The notes: a model not told the origin generated them from the sequence alone. A stretch of DNA of 64,000 bases from Beijerinckiaceae bacterium (GCA_947452005.1 CANGBC010000007.1:54181-118180), one strand, 5' to 3'. Positions 25,944-35,978 are shown, counted from the first letter of the stretch. Program-made: numbers and translations.

Positions 25944-27833
25944 TCACGCTTTCACGCGCACATAGTCTCCGGGCGCATCGCAAAGTGGCGTGAGTTTTCC
26001 GCCGCCAGGCTCGCGCGGGGGCACGCGCTCTGGGGCTTGGGCGGTGAGCCAGCCAATCCAGTCATTCCACCAGGTGCCCGGTGTTTCTGTGGCTTCTTCC
26101 AGCCAATCATCAAAACTGCCCGCCAAGGGCGGGCCAGACCAATATTGATATTTGGGTTTGGCCGCGGGATTGACGACACCAGCAATATGACCGGAGCCCG
26201 CCAGCACATAGCGCACATCACCACCAAAATAGGCGGCACCTGTGTAGACGGAGCGGGCTGGCGCGATGTGGTCTTCTTTTGCCGCCAGATGATAGACGGG
26301 GATCGTGATCTTCTTCAGGTCAAGACGCTGCCCGCCAAAATCAAGCCGCCCCTGCGTCAGATTGTTTTCGAGATAGCAATTGCGCAGATAAAAGGAATGG
26401 TTGGCAGCTGGCATGCGGGTCGAATCTGAATTCCACACCAGCAAATCAAAGGGCATCGGTTCTTTGCCCTTGAGATAATTGTTCACCACATAAGACCAGA
26501 TCAGCTCATTGGGCCGCAGCATGTTGAAAGCGGTCGCCATTTTCGAGCCTTCGAGATAGCCCGTTTCTTTCATCTTCTCTTCGATGGCTTTGATGCGCAC
26601 CTGATCGACGAAAAGTTTCAGCTCACCTGCATCGCTGAAATCAACCTGCGTGGTGAGGAATGTCACGCTGTCGATGCGGTCATCACCGATGGCCGCCATA
26701 TAGGCGGTGGCAATGGCGAGCAATGTGCCGCCCACGCAATAGCCAATGGCGGAGACATGCTTTTCGCCGGTGGCTTTTTCGATATTTTCGAGGGCCGCAA
26801 AAATGCCTTCGCGCATGTAATCCTCGAAAGATTTCGAGGCATGGCGTTCATCGGGATTAACCCAGGAAATGACAAACACCGTCAGCCCTTGCGCGACGCA
26901 CCAGCGGATGAAACTTTTTTCCGGGTTGAGATCGAGCACATAGAATTTGTTGATCCACGGCGGGCAGATCAGCAGCGGGCGCTTGTAGACGCTCTCAGTG
27001 GAGGGTGCATATTGAATGAGCTCCATCAGATCATTGCGAAAGATCACTTTGCCCGGTGTGGCGGCCATATCGCGGCCGAGCACAAATTTGGATGGATCGG
27101 ATTGGCGGATTTTGAGCTGGCCGTGGCCCGCTTCAATATCTTCGGCAAACATCTGCATGCCGCGCACCAGATTTTCTCCGCTTTGTTCCAGCGTCGTGCG
27201 CAGCAATTCAGGATTGGTGGCGAGAAAATTGGAGGGCGAAATCGCGCCCGCGATCTGGCGGATATAAAACAGCGCCTTTTCACGCTCCATCGGATCGAGC
27301 GTGTCCGCGCGCGCCACCAGATCATTCGCCCAGTCGGTTGTGATCATATAGGCTTGGGCGAGAAAATCGTAGACCGGGTTTTTCGCCCATTCAGGATCAG
27401 CAAAGCGCTTGTCGCCCGGGTCGGGCGCGCGCACGGGCGTGGTTTCTTCGCCTGACATTTTGCGCAAGGTACGCGACCAGAGTTCGAGCATGTCACCTGA
27501 AATCTTGGTCTGCGCTTCCATGGCGCGAGATGGGTCAGACAGCCAATGTTCGGCGACATGGCCGAGCGTCTTCACGGCATCTTCGACATGCTCGGCCACA
27601 TCCGAATTGGTGCGGCCATCTTCGAGCGGTTTGAAATAGGCGGCGGCGACCTTGCCACCCTGTTCGACAAGCCGCGCCAGATTTTGCGATAGCGCGTTGA
27701 AGTCGGGCACGGGCATCTGGTTGGTTTCGGCGTGTGCAGGGGCGTGTGCAGGAGCATGAGCCACCGTTTCCGCCGGGGCTGGGGTCTGCAGCGCCGTCGG
27801 GGGCGCGGTTTGGCCCTTGCTCAAGTCATTCAT
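25944..27833 (-). CDS. phaC: Class I polyhydroxyalkanoate synthase
   Basis: About 629 residues. PhaC polymerises (R)-3-hydroxyacyl-CoA into storage polyester at granules. The lipase-like box with nucleophile Cys366 (GYCVGG) is intact, and the Asp (AKEDHIAP) and His ([11 protein letters not shown]) of the triad follow in order; the N-terminal PhaC_N domain covers about residues 95-270. The first 40 residues are a His/Ala/Pro-rich tail. The frame runs to 27914, but that start is TTG without a binding site; the ATG at 27833 is preferred, and an ATG at 27884 is possible. No phaA, phaB or phasin is adjacent. Confidence 0.93.
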   Translation of the reverse strand: MNDLSKGQTAPPTALQTPAPAETVAHAPAHAPAHAETNQMPVPDFNALSQNLARLVEQGGKVAAAYFKPLEDGRTNSDVAEHVEDAVKTLGHVAEHWLSDPSRAMEAQTKISGDMLELWSRTLRKMSGEETTPVRAPDPGDKRFADPEWAKNPVYDFLAQAYMITTDWANDLVARADTLDPMEREKALFYIRQIAGAISPSNFLATNPELLRTTLEQSGENLVRGMQMFAEDIEAGHGQLKIRQSDPSKFVLGRDMAATPGKVIFRNDLMELIQYAPSTESVYKRPLLICPPWINKFYVLDLNPEKSFIRWCVAQGLTVFVISWVNPDERHASKSFEDYMREGIFAALENIEKATGEKHVSAIGYCVGGTLLAIATAYMAAIGDDRIDSVTFLTTQVDFSDAGELKLFVDQVRIKAIEEKMKETGYLEGSKMATAFNMLRPNELIWSYVVNNYLKGKEPMPFDLLVWNSDSTRMPAANHSFYLRNCYLENNLTQGRLDFGGQRLDLKKITIPVYHLAAKEDHIAPARSVYTGAAYFGGDVRYVLAGSGHIAGVVNPAAKPKYQYWSGPPLAGSFDDWLEEATETPGTWWNDWIGWLTAQAPERVPPREPGGGKLTPLCDAPGDYVRVKA

Positions 27834-28063
27834 GGTCTGTCCCGCTCCACTGGTCCGACGTTTTCTTGTCCCACTTTTTGGCATATCGGTCACTTTACAA
27901 TGCCATTTTGCCAAATTGATGGGACCAACCTGAAATCAATGGCTGGCGCCGGTCCCGTTTCGGACATAATAGGTCTTTATTCATTGTTCGCACCAATGAT
28001 CAAAAGGATTGAGGTCACGCTTGCGATAGTCGTGCCTCGTTCGAGAATAGGTGAGACAGGCTC

Positions 28064-28519
28064 ATGACGCCTTTTCGTGGGGTTCCCGGTTTGCGCGCGT
28101 TGGCGCTGGCTTTGGCCTTGGCGGCAGGATTTGCCTCCGCCGTGGGGCAGGCGCGTGCTGAGGATGGGCCCGGTTGGCTGACCAAAGTTCTTGGCCTGCG
28201 CACCGAAACGCCCGTTTCGCCCGAATTCGTCCAGAAAACCCGGCCCAAATCGGTGGATTATGTCCCCGTTCATACGCCACGCGTCGGGCCGCCCTCCAAG
28301 CCCATGAGCAAGGAGCAGGTCGCCTCGCAGGAAAAATCGCTCGATTCATCGCGCCGCCAGCATGACCGGATTGCCGGCCGTGCCGGGGCGGCGCCTGAGA
28401 AATCCGTGGCCGAGGGGCTCGATGCCCGCAAGGAGCGGACAAAGGCGCCGGAGGCCTGTGGGCTCACTTGCGCCAATCCGAGCCTGCTGCCTTCGCAGCC
28501 CGGTCGTGAATATCGCTAA
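28064..28519 (+). CDS. Exported hypothetical protein, 151 aa
   Basis: A small secreted protein with a signal peptide of about 32 residues ending AVGQARA. The mature part is polar, proline- and lysine-rich and probably disordered, with a C-terminal segment holding two cysteines (ACGLTCANP) that could form a disulfide in the periplasm. No known domain is recognised. It lies upstream of the aminotransferase gene by 76 bases; similar small exported proteins are common in this position in related genomes as far as I recall, but I cannot confirm it. Confidence 0.65.
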   Translation: MTPFRGVPGLRALALALALAAGFASAVGQARAEDGPGWLTKVLGLRTETPVSPEFVQKTRPKSVDYVPVHTPRVGPPSKPMSKEQVASQEKSLDSSRRQHDRIAGRAGAAPEKSVAEGLDARKERTKAPEACGLTCANPSLLPSQPGREYR

Positions 28520-28595
28520 TTTTTGACAACATAGACCGCATGCCACCGATGGGTTAAATCCCGGGCACAAGCGGTTGTCGAAGAGGACAAGGACT

Positions 28596-29813
28596 ATGTC
28601 GGAATTCCACAGGGTGCGGCGTCTGCCACCATATGTGTTCGAGCAGGTGAATCGGCTGAAGGCCGCCGCTCGGGCCAATGGCGCCGATATTGTGGATCTG
28701 GGCATGGGCAATCCCGATTTGCCAGCCCCCAAACATGTCATTGAAAAGTTGGTCGAGACGGCGGGCAAGCCGCGCACAGACCGCTATTCTGCCTCCAAGG
28801 GCATTGCGGGTCTGCGCAAGGCGCAAGCCGCCTATTACGAGCGCCGCTTTGGCGTGAAGCTCAATCCCGACACGCAAGTTGTGGCGACCCTTGGCTCCAA
28901 GGAAGGCTTCGCCAATATGGCGCAGGCCATTACGGCCCCCGGCGACGTGGTGATCGTGCCCAACCCATCCTATCCGATCCATGCTTTCGGCTTCTTGATG
29001 GCGGGCGGTGTGATCCGCGAAGTACCGGCCGATCCGACGCCCGAGTTTTTTGTGGCACTCGAGCGCGCCATCCAGCATTCGATTCCCAAGCCAATTGCCG
29101 TTGTGTCGTGCTATCCGGCCAATCCGACGGCCAATGTTGCCTCGCTTGATTTCTACAAGGATCTTGTGGCTTTCGCGAAGAAGCACGAGATTTTCGTGCT
29201 GTCCGATCTGGCCTATGCCGAAGTCTATTTTGACGACAATCCGCCTCCCTCCATGCTTCAGGTGAATGGCGCCAATGATGTCTGTGTGGAGTTTACCTCC
29301 ATGTCGAAGACCTTCTCCATGGCTGGCTGGCGCATGGGCTTTGCGGTGGGCAATGAGCGCCTGCTGGCGGCGCTGGCACGCGTGAAGTCCTATCTGGATT
29401 ACGGTGCGTTCACGCCGATCCAGGTAGCAGCTGCTGCGGCTCTGAATGGTCCTGAGGATTGCATCCACGAAATGCGCGCCATCTATAAAAAGCGCCGTGA
29501 CGTGCTGGTGGAAAGCTTTGCTGCTGCTGGCTGGGATATTCCCGTGCCGCAGGCGACCATGTTTGCCTGGGTGCCGCTGCCGGAGAAATTCCGTCATCTG
29601 GGCAGTGTCGAGTTTTCAAAGCTGCTGATCGAAAAGGCCGATGTGGCGGTCGCGCCGGGCATTGGCTTTGGCGAGCACGGCGACGGCTTTGTGCGCTTGG
29701 CCATTGTCGAGAACGAGCAACGCATCCGCCAGGCCGCACGCGGCATCCGCCGGTTCTTCGACGGGGCAGATTCGATGCTGCACAATGTGGTCGAGCTGAA
29801 GAAGCCGGCTTGA
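28596..29813 (+). CDS. Class I/II aminotransferase (AlaC / LL-diaminopimelate aminotransferase type)
   Basis: A 405-residue PLP aminotransferase. The N-terminal VDLGMGNPDLPAPKHV, the NPSYPIHA and NPTAN blocks, D204 (SDLAYAEVYFD) and the PLP lysine K238 (SMSKTFSMAGWRMGF) identify the fold-type I group that includes AlaC and annotated DapL enzymes. Glutamate-pyruvate transamination is the most likely activity; the DapL label is often given to this family in Rhizobiales. The ATG at 28596 has AGGAC upstream. It precedes hom, glpX and recJ in the same direction, an order seen in Bradyrhizobium relatives. Confidence 0.88.
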   Translation: MSEFHRVRRLPPYVFEQVNRLKAAARANGADIVDLGMGNPDLPAPKHVIEKLVETAGKPRTDRYSASKGIAGLRKAQAAYYERRFGVKLNPDTQVVATLGSKEGFANMAQAITAPGDVVIVPNPSYPIHAFGFLMAGGVIREVPADPTPEFFVALERAIQHSIPKPIAVVSCYPANPTANVASLDFYKDLVAFAKKHEIFVLSDLAYAEVYFDDNPPPSMLQVNGANDVCVEFTSMSKTFSMAGWRMGFAVGNERLLAALARVKSYLDYGAFTPIQVAAAAALNGPEDCIHEMRAIYKKRRDVLVESFAAAGWDIPVPQATMFAWVPLPEKFRHLGSVEFSKLLIEKADVAVAPGIGFGEHGDGFVRLAIVENEQRIRQAARGIRRFFDGADSMLHNVVELKKPA

Positions 29814-29820
29814 GGGGGCG

Positions 29821-29944
29821 CCCTCCTTCTCCCGCTGGCGGGAGAAGGTGCCCTGCGGAGCAGGGCGGATGAGGGCGGTTCAGACGCACTGACCCTCACC
29901 CGGCCGCCTGTGGCGGCCACCCTCTCCCGTAAACGGGAGAGGGA
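29821..29944. repeat. Second dispersed repeat family, copy 2
   Basis: Same layout as at 25804: a CTTCTCCCGC...GCGGGAGAAGG hairpin, a GGATGAGGGCGGTTCAG centre and a CTCTCCCG...CGGGAGAG hairpin. Lies between the aminotransferase gene and hom. Confidence 0.8.
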
Positions 29945-30047
29945 GTTAGGGGCCACTCCTTGAAACCCCCGCCGAAACATTGCAGAAGAGCGCATCCGGT
30001 CGCTGGCCCCTTGGGGGTCGCGGCCCCTGTCAGGTCCGGAACCCATC

Positions 30048-31367
30048 ATGGCTGAACCTTTGCGCGTTGGCATTGCCGGTCTTGGCACCGTTGGCGCTTC
30101 TGTCATCCGTCTTCTCGAGCGCCAGTGTGGCGCCTTGGCCGCACGCGCCGGGCGTGGCGTCAAGGTCACGGCTGTTTGCGCGCGCGACAAGTCGCTGGAT
30201 CGTGGCGTCGATCTGTCCGGCATCACCTGGTTCGATGATCCGGTGGCTCTGGCCAAGAGCACCGAGATTGATCTTTTCGTTGAGTTGATCGGCGGCGATG
30301 AAGGCCCCGCACGCGCCTCTATTGAGGCTGCGCTGGCGTCGGGCAAATCGGTTGTGACCGCCAACAAGGCGCTGCTCGCCAAACATGGCATGTCGCTCGC
30401 CAAACTCGCCGAAGACAAGCATGTGGCTTTGGCGTTTGAAGCATCGGTTGCCGGCGGCATTCCGATTGTGAAGACGTTGCGTGAAGGCTTGGCGGGCAAT
30501 GCGATCAGCCGCGTCTATGGCATTCTCAACGGCACCTGCAATTACATTCTCTCGCGCATGGAATTGGAAGGCCTCTCGTTTGAAGCCTGCCTCGCTGATG
30601 CGCAGCGACTGGGTTATGCGGAAGCTGATCCGACCTTCGACATTGGCGGCTTCGACACCGCGCATAAGCTCGCCATTCTGACATCGCTTGCCTTTGGCAC
30701 AGCGGTTGATGCGGATGCCGTGCATGTTGAAGGCATTCAGTCGATCACGCTGGCTGATCTGAAGGCAGCGGAAGAACTGGGCTATCGCATCAAATTGCTC
30801 GGCGTCGCGCAGCGTACCGATAAAGGCATTGAGCAGCGCGTGCATCCGACCATGGTGCCGAAATCCTCGGCCATCGCGGAAGTGATGGGCGTCACCAATG
30901 CTGTAACGATTGATGCCGATGCCGTGAAAGAACTCACCCTCGTTGGCCCGGGTGCGGGCGGCATGGCAACAGCCTCAGCCGTTGTGGCCGATATCGCGGA
31001 TATTGCGAAGGGCATTCGCTCGGCACCGTTTGGTCTGCCCACCAGCGCCTTGGAAAAAGCATCGCGCATTCCGGTGCAGCGGCACGAGGGCGGCTATTAC
31101 ATTCGCCTCACCGTCCATGATCGCCCCGGCGCAGCCGCCGCCATTGCCACACGCATGGCCGAGCGTCAGATCTCGCTGGAAAGCATCATGCAGCGCAAGC
31201 CTGTTCTCAAGCGTGGCGCTGAAGCCAACGCGACAGCGGAAGCTGTACCGGTTGTGCTCATCACCTATGCCACATCAGAAGCCACCATTCGCGAAGCGCT
31301 CGAAGCCGTTGTAAAGGACGGCTATATTGCGGGCGCGCCGCAAGTCATCCGCATCGAACGCGAATAA
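30048..31367 (+). CDS. hom: Homoserine dehydrogenase
   Basis: A 439-residue NAD(P)-dependent enzyme that reduces aspartate semialdehyde to homoserine for threonine and methionine. The nucleotide loop GIAGLGTVGAS is at residues 8-18, VVTANKALL and the catalytic-region GTCNYILSRM and AEADPTFDIGGFDTAHKL follow. A C-terminal ACT domain (from about residue 350, YYIRLTVHDRPGAAAAIA) should bind threonine for feedback inhibition. Located 27 bases before glpX. Confidence 0.96.
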   Translation: MAEPLRVGIAGLGTVGASVIRLLERQCGALAARAGRGVKVTAVCARDKSLDRGVDLSGITWFDDPVALAKSTEIDLFVELIGGDEGPARASIEAALASGKSVVTANKALLAKHGMSLAKLAEDKHVALAFEASVAGGIPIVKTLREGLAGNAISRVYGILNGTCNYILSRMELEGLSFEACLADAQRLGYAEADPTFDIGGFDTAHKLAILTSLAFGTAVDADAVHVEGIQSITLADLKAAEELGYRIKLLGVAQRTDKGIEQRVHPTMVPKSSAIAEVMGVTNAVTIDADAVKELTLVGPGAGGMATASAVVADIADIAKGIRSAPFGLPTSALEKASRIPVQRHEGGYYIRLTVHDRPGAAAAIATRMAERQISLESIMQRKPVLKRGAEANATAEAVPVVLITYATSEATIREALEAVVKDGYIAGAPQVIRIERE

Positions 31368-31394
31368 TTTCTCAAAGGCCCAGAAGGACCGACC

Positions 31395-32390
31395 ATGACT
31401 GATCTCGTCATCAAGCAGAAGGATATCATCGAGCGTATCCTCACTCTCGAACTGGTTCGCGTGACCGAACGCGCCGCTGTTGCGGCCGCGCGTCTGCGTG
31501 GACGTGGTGATGAGAAGGCCGCCGATCAGGCCGCCGTGGATGCGATGCGTCGCGAATTGAACCGCCTGCCGATCGACGGCACGGTGGTGATTGGCGAAGG
31601 CGAGCGCGATGAAGCGCCGATGCTGTTCATCGGTGAGCGCGTGGGCACAACAACGGGCCCCAAGGTCGATATTGCTGTTGACCCGCTCGAAGGCACAACG
31701 CTTTGCGCCAAGGATCTGCCGGGCTCAATCGCCGTCATGGCGATGGCGCCTGCCGGTTCGCTGCTGAACGCGCCTGACGTTTACATGGACAAGATCGCGA
31801 TTGGCCCGGGCTATGCCAAGGGCACGATTGATCTCGACATGAGCCCAGAAGAAAATCTTCTATCGCTGGCCAAAGCCAAGGGCGTGAAGCCGTCGGAAAT
31901 CACTGCGCTCATTCTCGAGCGTCCGCGCCATCAGAATCTCGTCGATGCTTGCCGCAAAGTTGGTGCGAGCATTCGCTTCATCACCGATGGTGACGTGGCT
32001 GGCGTGATCTTCACAGCGCAGTCGGAATTGACTGGCGTTGATATTTACTTTGGCACAGGTGGCGCACCTGAAGGCGTGCTGGCAGCCGGCGCTCTGCGGT
32101 GCGTGGGTGGCCAGATGCAGGGCCGTCTCATCCTCGACACGGAAGAGAAGCGCGAGCGCGCTTTGAAGATGGGCATCAAGGACCCGAAGAAGAAATATGA
32201 CATGACCGAGCTGGCCTCGGGCGACGTCATCGTTTGCGCCACCGGCGTGACGACCGGCCCGCTGCTCAAGGGCGTGAAGTTTGGTCGCGAGATCATCGAG
32301 ACAGAAACCGTCATCTATCGCTCGGTCACCGGCACGGTGCGCCGCATCCATGGCGAGCATCGCCAGATGGACAAGTTCCGTCTCGACTAG
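31395..32390 (+). CDS. glpX: Class II fructose-1,6-bisphosphatase
   Basis: A 331-residue metal-dependent phosphatase of gluconeogenesis and, where present, the Calvin cycle (as FBP/SBPase). The metal- and substrate-binding blocks are clear: VIGEGERDEAPMLFIGE, D96-P-L-E-G-T, and FGTGGAPEGVLAAGALRC. The ATG follows AGAAGG. Operon with hom; a terminator follows. Confidence 0.95.
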   Translation: MTDLVIKQKDIIERILTLELVRVTERAAVAAARLRGRGDEKAADQAAVDAMRRELNRLPIDGTVVIGEGERDEAPMLFIGERVGTTTGPKVDIAVDPLEGTTLCAKDLPGSIAVMAMAPAGSLLNAPDVYMDKIAIGPGYAKGTIDLDMSPEENLLSLAKAKGVKPSEITALILERPRHQNLVDACRKVGASIRFITDGDVAGVIFTAQSELTGVDIYFGTGGAPEGVLAAGALRCVGGQMQGRLILDTEEKRERALKMGIKDPKKKYDMTELASGDVIVCATGVTTGPLLKGVKFGREIIETETVIYRSVTGTVRRIHGEHRQMDKFRLD

Positions 32391-32415
32391 GATTTGGGCT
32401 CAGACCTGATCGGAA

Positions 32416-32448
32416 AAGGGCGTCGCGATCTGCGGCGCCCTTTTTTGT
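32416..32448 (+). terminator. Intrinsic terminator after glpX
   Basis: GGGCGTCGC and GCGGCGCCC pair imperfectly around GATCT, then TTTTTT. Confidence 0.8.
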
Positions 32449-32453
32449 TTCGT

Positions 32454-32546
32454 CGTCATTGCGAGCGAAGCGAAGCAATCCATGGCGTGACGGTTCACCA
32501 GAATGGCGCACTGGATTGCCGCGTCGCTTCGCTCCTCGCAATGACG
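32454..32546. repeat. Dispersed palindromic repeat, CGTCATTGCGAG family (copy 5)
   Basis: Ends CGTCATTGCGAG / CTCGCAATGACG, between glpX and recJ. Confidence 0.85.
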
Positions 32547-32586
32547 AGCCGTTGGGCCTTGTCCTGCGGCTGTGCCATAAAAGGCC

Positions 32587-34416
32587 ATGAGCCAGTCCGC
32601 TGATTCCAATCCCGGGACGCTGCCCAACCGCCTGTTTCTGGGGGTGGGGCAATCGGTGTTGGGGCGCGTGTGGCGGGATCGGCTGGATCTGGCTGCTCAG
32701 GGCCAGGCGCAGGCCATGGTGCAAGCCTATGGCCACCCGGATTTGCTGGCGCGTGTGCTGGCCGGTCGGGGCGTGAGTGCCGACACATGCACCACCTTTC
32801 TCGATCCGACCATTCGCGCATTGATGCCAGACCCCAATACGCTGGTCGGCATGGAGATCTTGGCCGCACGTCTCGCGCAAGCGATCATGCAGGGCGAGAT
32901 GGTTGCGATTTTTGGCGACTACGATGTCGATGGCGCGTGCTCATCAGCACTGCTGGGCGATTTTCTGACCGCCTGTGGCACGCCCTTCATCATTCATATT
33001 CCGGATCGCATTTTTGAAGGCTATGGCCCCAATGTCGAGGCGATCCGCAAGCTTGCGGATGATGGTGCCAAACTTCTGGTAACGGTGGATTGCGGCACGA
33101 CATCTTTCGAGCCGATAGACGAAGCCCAAAAACTTGGCCTCGACACGCTCGTCATCGATCATCATCAGGCGCCTGAAGAACTTCCCGCAGCCTATGCCAT
33201 CGTCAATCCCAATCGTCAGGATGATCTGTCGGGCCTTGGCCATCTGTGCGCAGCCGGTGTGGTCTATATGGTCATCATCGCGGTCAATCGGCTGTTGCGC
33301 GACAAGGGCTTTTTCAATGCGCAGGGTCCAGCGCCCGATCTGCTCGCCGAGCTTGATCTGGTTGCACTCGCCACCATTGCGGATGTGGTCGCGCTGAAGG
33401 GGCTCAATCGCGCTTATGTTTCCAAAGGTCTGGCGGTGATGCGCGCGCGTGGGCGTGTGGGCTTGCGCCATTTGTTCGATGTGGCGCGCGCCGATGGTCC
33501 ACCCAAACCTTATCACCTAGGCTTTCTCATTGGCCCGCGCATCAATGCAGGTGGGCGCATTGGTGATGCGGCGCTGGGTGCGCGTCTGCTGATGATGCAG
33601 GATGAAGATGAAGCCGCCCGCATTGCCACAGAACTGGATCGCCTGAATGGAGAACGTCAGGCGATTGAAGTGGTGACGGTGGCGGAAGCTGAAGCCGAAG
33701 CTTTGGCTGCCGGGCTTGATGAGACGGGCGCGTGCGTGGTCACAGCAGGCGAGGGCTGGCACCCCGGCGTTGTCGGACTTGTGGCCTCGCGCCTGAAAGA
33801 GAAATTCCGCAAACCGGCTTTTGCCATTGCGATGAATGGCAAGCTTGGGACGGGCTCGGCACGCTCCATCCCCGGAGTTGATCTGGGCCGCATCGTGCGG
33901 GCGGCTGTTGAGGATGGTTTGCTGGTCAAAGGCGGCGGTCATGCCATGGCGGCGGGCCTGACCATCCAGAAAGACAAGCTTGTCGATTTCCGCGCCTATC
34001 TGGAAGAGCGCCTGAGCGAAATCGTCGAGCGGGCGCGCGCCCATGATGCGCTCTCGATTGATGCCGCGCTGACAGCTGCTGGCGCGCAGCCAGATCTCTT
34101 GCGCATGCTGGAGGCGGCTGGCCCCTATGGGGCGGGCAATCCCGAACCCGTCTTCGTCTTGCCCGCGCATCGGATCGTCAAAGTCATTCCGGTGGGCACC
34201 AATCATCTCAAAGTGCGGGCTGTAGCGGGCGATGGAGCCGGAATTGACGTGATGGCTTTCCGGGCTGTTGGCAGTCCTTTGGGGGCGGCGCTCAAGGGCC
34301 ATGAGGGCCAAGCCATGCATCTGGCAGGCACATTATCGCTCGACACGTGGGGCGGACGCGAGCGCGTGCAAATGCGCCTCATCGACATGGCTGTGCCCGA
34401 ACGTCGCACGGCTTAG
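32587..34416 (+). CDS. recJ: Single-stranded-DNA-specific exonuclease RecJ
   Basis: A 609-residue 5'-3' exonuclease of recombination and mismatch repair. The DHH-family motifs are intact: FGDYDVDG (D111, D113, D115), VDCGTTS, D191-H192-H193, then SARSIPGVDL and the DHHA1 motif KGGGHAMAAGL, with the OB-fold near the C-terminus. Start at 32587 with a weak binding site after the repeat. In the conserved hom-glpX-recJ order. Confidence 0.95.
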   Translation: MSQSADSNPGTLPNRLFLGVGQSVLGRVWRDRLDLAAQGQAQAMVQAYGHPDLLARVLAGRGVSADTCTTFLDPTIRALMPDPNTLVGMEILAARLAQAIMQGEMVAIFGDYDVDGACSSALLGDFLTACGTPFIIHIPDRIFEGYGPNVEAIRKLADDGAKLLVTVDCGTTSFEPIDEAQKLGLDTLVIDHHQAPEELPAAYAIVNPNRQDDLSGLGHLCAAGVVYMVIIAVNRLLRDKGFFNAQGPAPDLLAELDLVALATIADVVALKGLNRAYVSKGLAVMRARGRVGLRHLFDVARADGPPKPYHLGFLIGPRINAGGRIGDAALGARLLMMQDEDEAARIATELDRLNGERQAIEVVTVAEAEAEALAAGLDETGACVVTAGEGWHPGVVGLVASRLKEKFRKPAFAIAMNGKLGTGSARSIPGVDLGRIVRAAVEDGLLVKGGGHAMAAGLTIQKDKLVDFRAYLEERLSEIVERARAHDALSIDAALTAAGAQPDLLRMLEAAGPYGAGNPEPVFVLPAHRIVKVIPVGTNHLKVRAVAGDGAGIDVMAFRAVGSPLGAALKGHEGQAMHLAGTLSLDTWGGRERVQMRLIDMAVPERRTA

Positions 34417-34532
34417 AGAAAAGTGAGCTTTTCGAGGCAGAAAGTGTTCGCCAAGGCTTGCCAGAGCGCGGCCGGGCCACTATACCCCAAGCCGTTCGCG
34501 AGCCGTGAAGAACGGCTCTTTGGACGACTCGC

Positions 34533-34607
34533 GCGACCTTCGTCTATCGGTTAGGACGGCTGCCTTTCACGCAGCAAAGAGGGGTTCGACTCCCCTAGGT
34601 CGCGCCA
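34533..34607 (+). tRNA. tRNA-Glu (anticodon TTC)
   Basis: Cloverleaf read by eye: acceptor arms GCGACCT and AGGTCGC pair over seven bases, anticodon stem CTGCC/ with loop holding TTC, T arm AGGGGTTCGACTCCCCT, and an encoded CCA end (GCCA at 34604-34607). Length about 75 bases. Confidence 0.95.
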
Positions 34608-34728
34608 TTCCATTCTCCCCATATCTGCATCAGCACCAGTCACATCGGGGGCCTGACTCCTGCTTCAGCCTTGCTATAGTCGGGCTGTCACAGTGCCCTG
34701 AGGCGCTGGATCAGGGAGGAGTTTTGCA

Positions 34729-34785
34729 TTGGCCTGTTATCTCTCCGCCCAAAGTGCATCGTCAAAAACCATGTGGCGTCCATGA
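34729..34785 (+). CDS. Putative 18-residue leader peptide coupled to the MFS gene
   Basis: TTG start seven bases after a strong GGGAGGAG (34714-34721), 18 codons (MACYLSAQSASSKTMWRP), and a stop whose TGA overlaps the downstream ATG at 34782 (ATGA). The downstream gene has no ribosome binding site of its own, so this short frame would deliver ribosomes to it. Whether the peptide itself matters is unknown. Confidence 0.45.
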   Translation: MACYLSAQSASSKTMWRP

Positions 34786-35978
34786 GCATGCCTTTTGCCG
34801 TCCTTCTGCTGGGCTATGTGCTGAGCCAGTTCTATCGCGCCTTTCTGGCTGTGATTGCGCATGATTTATCGTCTGAGCTGGGTCTGGGGCCGGGGGGTTT
34901 GGGCAATATTTCGGCAATCTGGTTTACTGCCTTTGCGGTGGCGCAGTTTCCGGTGGGTGTGGCGCTGGATCGCTTGGGGCCACGGCGCACCATGGCCGGC
35001 CTGTTTCTGGTGGCGGTCGCAGGCGCGCTTTTGTTCGCGCGCGCCACTGGTTTTGCGGAAGCCGCAATCGCCATGGCGCTGATCGGCATTGGCTGCTCAC
35101 CGATCCTGATGGGTGCGATGTATTATTTTGGCCGCACGGCGCCAGCGCATAAATTCGCGCTGCTCGGCTCCATGATTGTGGGCTTTGGTTCGTTCGGCAA
35201 TCTGTTGGGTGCCGCACCGCTCGCTTATGCGGCCAGCGAGATTGGCTGGCGCGCCAGCATGGTGGTGATTGCGGCGCTGACGGCGCTGTCTGCAATCGCC
35301 ATCTATTGGGTGATCGAAGATCCGCCGCAGCTCAAGCAGGCGGAAGGCCAGCGCGGTGGCTTTGTGTCGGGTTTGATCGCGATCTTTCGCACGCGTGCGA
35401 TTCTCTTGATGGCACCCTTTGCGCTTATCTCTTATGCGGCTGTCGCCTCTCTGCGCAGCCTGTGGGTCGCGTCTTATTTTGGCTCGGTGCATGGCTTTGA
35501 TGCGACCGCGCGCGGCCATGCGGCGCTGCTGATGGCTGCCGCCATGTCGCTGGGTGCCTTGGCCTATGGGCCGTTGGAGCAAAGATTTGGCGGCGCCAAA
35601 CGCGTCATCCTGGGCGGCTGCAGCCTCACGCTGCTTGTGCTCTTCACATTGTCGATGTTTGGCGCGGCATCAGCCAGTTTGTCGCTGATGCTTTATGCGC
35701 TGTTTGGCTTTTTCGGCATGTCCTATGCCATCCTCTTGGCCCATGCGCGGCTGTTCTTCCCGGCGCATTTGCTGGGGCGCGGTGTGACGACGATGAACTT
35801 TCTGTCCATCGGTGGGGCAGGGCTGTTGCAGTTCGTCTCGGGTGCCATTGTCGAGCACCGCTTGTCTGCGGGCCTTCCCCCCAGCGAGGTCTATAGCGCG
35901 CTGCATGGTTTGGTCGGCGTGCTGCTGTTGGGCGCGTTCCTGCTTTATTGGCGCGTGCCAGCACGGCCCGCAAAATAA
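34782..35978 (+). CDS. Major facilitator superfamily transporter
   Basis: A 398-residue, twelve-helix inner-membrane transporter. The MFS loop 2-3 motif appears as GVALDRLGPRRT near residue 60, and the second half starts after a cytoplasmic loop around residue 190-200 (VIEDPPQL). It resembles the NarK/oxalate-formate type of simple MFS carriers; substrate is unknown. A GTG at 34773 is an alternative start, but the ATG at 34782 overlaps the stop of the leader frame and is preferred. Followed by a terminator. Confidence 0.87.
   Translation: MSMPFAVLLLGYVLSQFYRAFLAVIAHDLSSELGLGPGGLGNISAIWFTAFAVAQFPVGVALDRLGPRRTMAGLFLVAVAGALLFARATGFAEAAIAMALIGIGCSPILMGAMYYFGRTAPAHKFALLGSMIVGFGSFGNLLGAAPLAYAASEIGWRASMVVIAALTALSAIAIYWVIEDPPQLKQAEGQRGGFVSGLIAIFRTRAILLMAPFALISYAAVASLRSLWVASYFGSVHGFDATARGHAALLMAAAMSLGALAYGPLEQRFGGAKRVILGGCSLTLLVLFTLSMFGAASASLSLMLYALFGFFGMSYAILLAHARLFFPAHLLGRGVTTMNFLSIGGAGLLQFVSGAIVEHRLSAGLPPSEVYSALHGLVGVLLLGAFLLYWRVPARPAK

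Noticed and set aside
28554..29597. 347-residue minus-strand open frame across the aminotransferase gene
   Set aside because: Antisense to a conserved enzyme, with no domain and His/Arg-rich composition.
34533..34607. Integration site at tRNA-Glu
   Set aside because: No duplicated tRNA 3' end or integrase gene was seen downstream; the following MFS gene region looks native.
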